A stretch of DNA of 64,000 bases from Neisseria sp. (lineage in GTDB: Bacteria > Pseudomonadota > Gammaproteobacteria > Burkholderiales > Neisseriaceae). The position numbers were made by a program, and so were the translations under genes. The stretch lies in assembly GCF_030530745.1 (NCBI RefSeq), contig NZ_JAUMUI010000001.1, positions 156,697 through 220,696 of the forward strand. Direction: 5' to 3'. Below are positions 63,621 to 64,000 of this stretch, in pieces (position 1 is the first letter of the stretch; each line of letters opens with the position of its first letter). The notes beneath the pieces are model-generated. The model searched no databases, was not told the DNA's origin, and saw only the letters and a list, made by a program, of their open reading frames with translations.

Positions 63621-64000
63621 TTAACGGCGCATGGCTTTTTCGGCGGGAGTGAGCGCCTCGATGAAGGCGTCGCGCTGGAAAATGCGTTCGGCGTATTTCA
63701 GAATCGGCGCGGCCGATTTGCCCAGCTTGATGTCGTAGTAGTTCAAACGCCACAGCAGCGGCGACAGGGCGACATCAATCATCGAAAAATCTTCGCCCAT
63801 AATGTATTTGGTTTTGGCAAAAGACGGCGCCAGCATGGTAAGCCCTTGGGCGATGGCTTCGCGGGCTTTGGCCTGCTCTTTGCTGCCTGCTTCGGGCGAT
63901 TCGAGCACTTTCACGTGGCTGAACAATTCTTTTTCCATACGGAACAGCACCAAACGGCCGCGGCCGCGCATCACCGGATCGCCGGGCATCAGCTGCGGGT
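63621..64000 (-). CDS. sspA: stringent starvation protein A, C-terminal part
   Basis: GST-fold RNA-polymerase-associated protein; the gene runs off the right edge, so the N-terminal thioredoxin-like half is missing. What remains is the helical domain: GEDFSMIDVALSPLLWRLNY (the GST N-capping region) and YAERIFQRDAFIEALTPAEK. The frame stays open to base 64000 (before PGDPVMRGRGR), so the ATG near 63989 is internal. It is followed by sspB 52 bases downstream. Confidence 0.93.
   Translation of the reverse strand, partial: PQLMPGDPVMRGRGRLVLFRMEKELFSHVKVLESPEAGSKEQAKAREAIAQGLTMLAPSFAKTKYIMGEDFSMIDVALSPLLWRLNYYDIKLGKSAAPILKYAERIFQRDAFIEALTPAEKAMRR

Overview
The window looks like a chromosomal segment of a Neisseria species of the AG-DUS dialect. 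The 12-mer AGGCCGTCTGAA occurs dozens of times, mostly as inverted pairs behind genes, with a few AT-DUS copies (ATGCCGTCTGAA). Correia-type elements, a fused birA-coaX, metX-metW, ptsN-hprK-rapZ, sspA-sspB and the predicted recombinase gene gcr all fit that genus. No rRNA, replication origin or intact prophage is visible.

Layout. 1-5835: core genes (pgi 3' end, greB, a PepSY protein, a DUF4126 membrane protein, a rhodanese, a pcm-like methyltransferase, ettA). 6131-27931: a defence island, nearly all on the minus strand. Read in its own direction (high to low coordinates) it holds an IS630-type insertion sequence, a decayed Snf2-type helicase gene, a Kiwa-like pair (kwaA-kwaB) fused without a gap to a type III restriction-modification operon (mod, a DUF1016/YhcG nuclease gene, rhuM, res), a two-repeat CRISPR-like unit in front of cas3, the type I-C genes cas3-cas5c-cas8c-cas7c-cas4, a low-GC insertion with two broken genes, cas1-cas2, a leader, and an array of 35 repeats and 34 spacers. 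28134-64000: core genes again, including an amino-acid binding lipoprotein, an iron-type alcohol dehydrogenase, two tandem sibling small RNAs upstream of folP, metZ, a TbpB-like surface lipoprotein, miaA, gcr, metX-metW, glnD, ptsN-hprK-rapZ, mscL, dsbB, tyrA, dsbC, an ABC-F gene, birA-coaX, hldE, three tRNA genes (His, Arg, Pro), folD, sspB and the 3' end of sspA.

How it works together. The island stacks restriction, a Kiwa-like membrane system and adaptive immunity. Gaps between kwaA and res are overlaps or at most about 12 bases, so one transcript is likely, and it could read through into the cas genes 124 bases further on. In that 124-base gap sit two degenerate repeats flanking a 30-base spacer. 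Both keep a complete stem in minus-strand RNA, and the upstream one keeps the full 3' handle GTTGAAAC. This is the most interesting signal in the window: it looks like a crRNA-like guide placed in the cas control region, comparable to cas-regulating or cas-guarding RNAs described elsewhere. That role is inference. The second notable non-coding signal is a pair of sibling small RNAs (32834-32925 and 33124-33213) with identical promoter hexamers, CUCCU-rich loops and covarying terminator stems, very probably the Neisseria NmsR/RcoF type.
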